DNA of 64,000 nucleotides, from NCBI GenBank assembly GCA_036274895.1, contig DASUEU010000085.1, forward strand, positions 124,001 to 188,000, written 5' to 3'. The stretch comes from CALMKX01 sp036274895 (GTDB lineage Bacteria; Acidobacteriota; Thermoanaerobaculia; Multivoradales; SZUA-115). Shown in pieces: positions 63,980-64,000 of this stretch (within the stretch, counting starts at the first letter, position 1; every line of letters starts with the position of its first letter). Below the pieces are notes generated by a model that was given only the letters and a program-made list of their open reading frames with translations, did not search any database and was not told where the DNA came from. The position numbers were made by a program, and so were the translations under genes.

Positions 63980-64000
63980 CGCCGCCAGACCCCGCCAGCG

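Overview
The window is 64 kb of high-GC bacterial DNA with dense, overlapping, mostly co-directional genes. It encodes an outer-membrane porin, SurA-type chaperones, a meso-diaminopimelate type MurE and a Pil-Chp-like chemosensory system, so the organism is Gram-negative (diderm). The mix of DUF4388 response regulators, an IPTL-CTERM-like surface protein, multi-domain hybrid kinases and a division/cell wall cluster without murB or ddl resembles Acidobacteriota (or a relative of the former Deltaproteobacteria). That placement is inference. No rRNA, tRNA, CRISPR array or complete insertion sequence was seen.

Layout. 1-7 kb: a porin gene diverges from mfd, which is followed by two overlapping parvulin-type peptidyl-prolyl isomerase genes. 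7-8 kb: intergenic repeats, a DUF420 membrane protein and the mraZ control region. 8.1-23.9 kb: a complete-looking dcw operon (mraZ-rsmH-ftsL-ftsI-murE-murF-mraY-murD-ftsW-murG-murC-ftsQ-ftsA-ftsZ). The genes are joined by 1-4 base overlaps and preceded by five 10-bp-phased MraZ boxes that overlap the promoter. 24-43 kb: an accessory region rich in toxin-antitoxin genes and their fragments (DUF433, HepT/MntA, BrnT/BrnA, a vapC remnant, an orphan HigA, a Uma2 nuclease, a NYN nuclease). It also holds two stretches of clearly lower GC, a putative DNA methyltransferase reduced to its two ends, an IPTL-CTERM-like secreted protein and assorted small metabolic or regulatory genes. 43-48 kb: a ferric reductase-Rieske fusion, thiC with a TPP riboswitch, DUF4332 and DUF937 genes. 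48-57 kb: a Pil-Chp-like chemosensory operon (DUF4388 regulator, PilG-like, DUF4388, PilH-like, PilI/CheW, PilJ/MCP, CheA hybrid) ending in an orphan polyamine-binding lipoprotein. 58-64 kb: two large sensor kinases on the minus strand, converging on that operon.

The most unusual feature is a dispersed intergenic element found five times (6997-7043, 7268-7314, 24085-24131, 26036-26082, 30546-30592). Each copy has a 20-bp hairpin whose stem bases change in compensated pairs between copies, a GTAG or GGAG tetranucleotide, a 7-base link and a second hairpin. This matches the architecture of REP elements. All five copies have the same orientation relative to the gene whose 3' end they follow, and two supply that gene's stop codon. 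Second, several genes (mfd, mntA, brnT, uma2) have a -10-like hexamer 7-8 bases before the start codon and no Shine-Dalgarno, which suggests leaderless transcripts. Third, the low-GC gene at 31895-33382 encodes an unrecognised protein with a possible PD-(D/E)XK nuclease core and is the best candidate for an undescribed defence-type gene.
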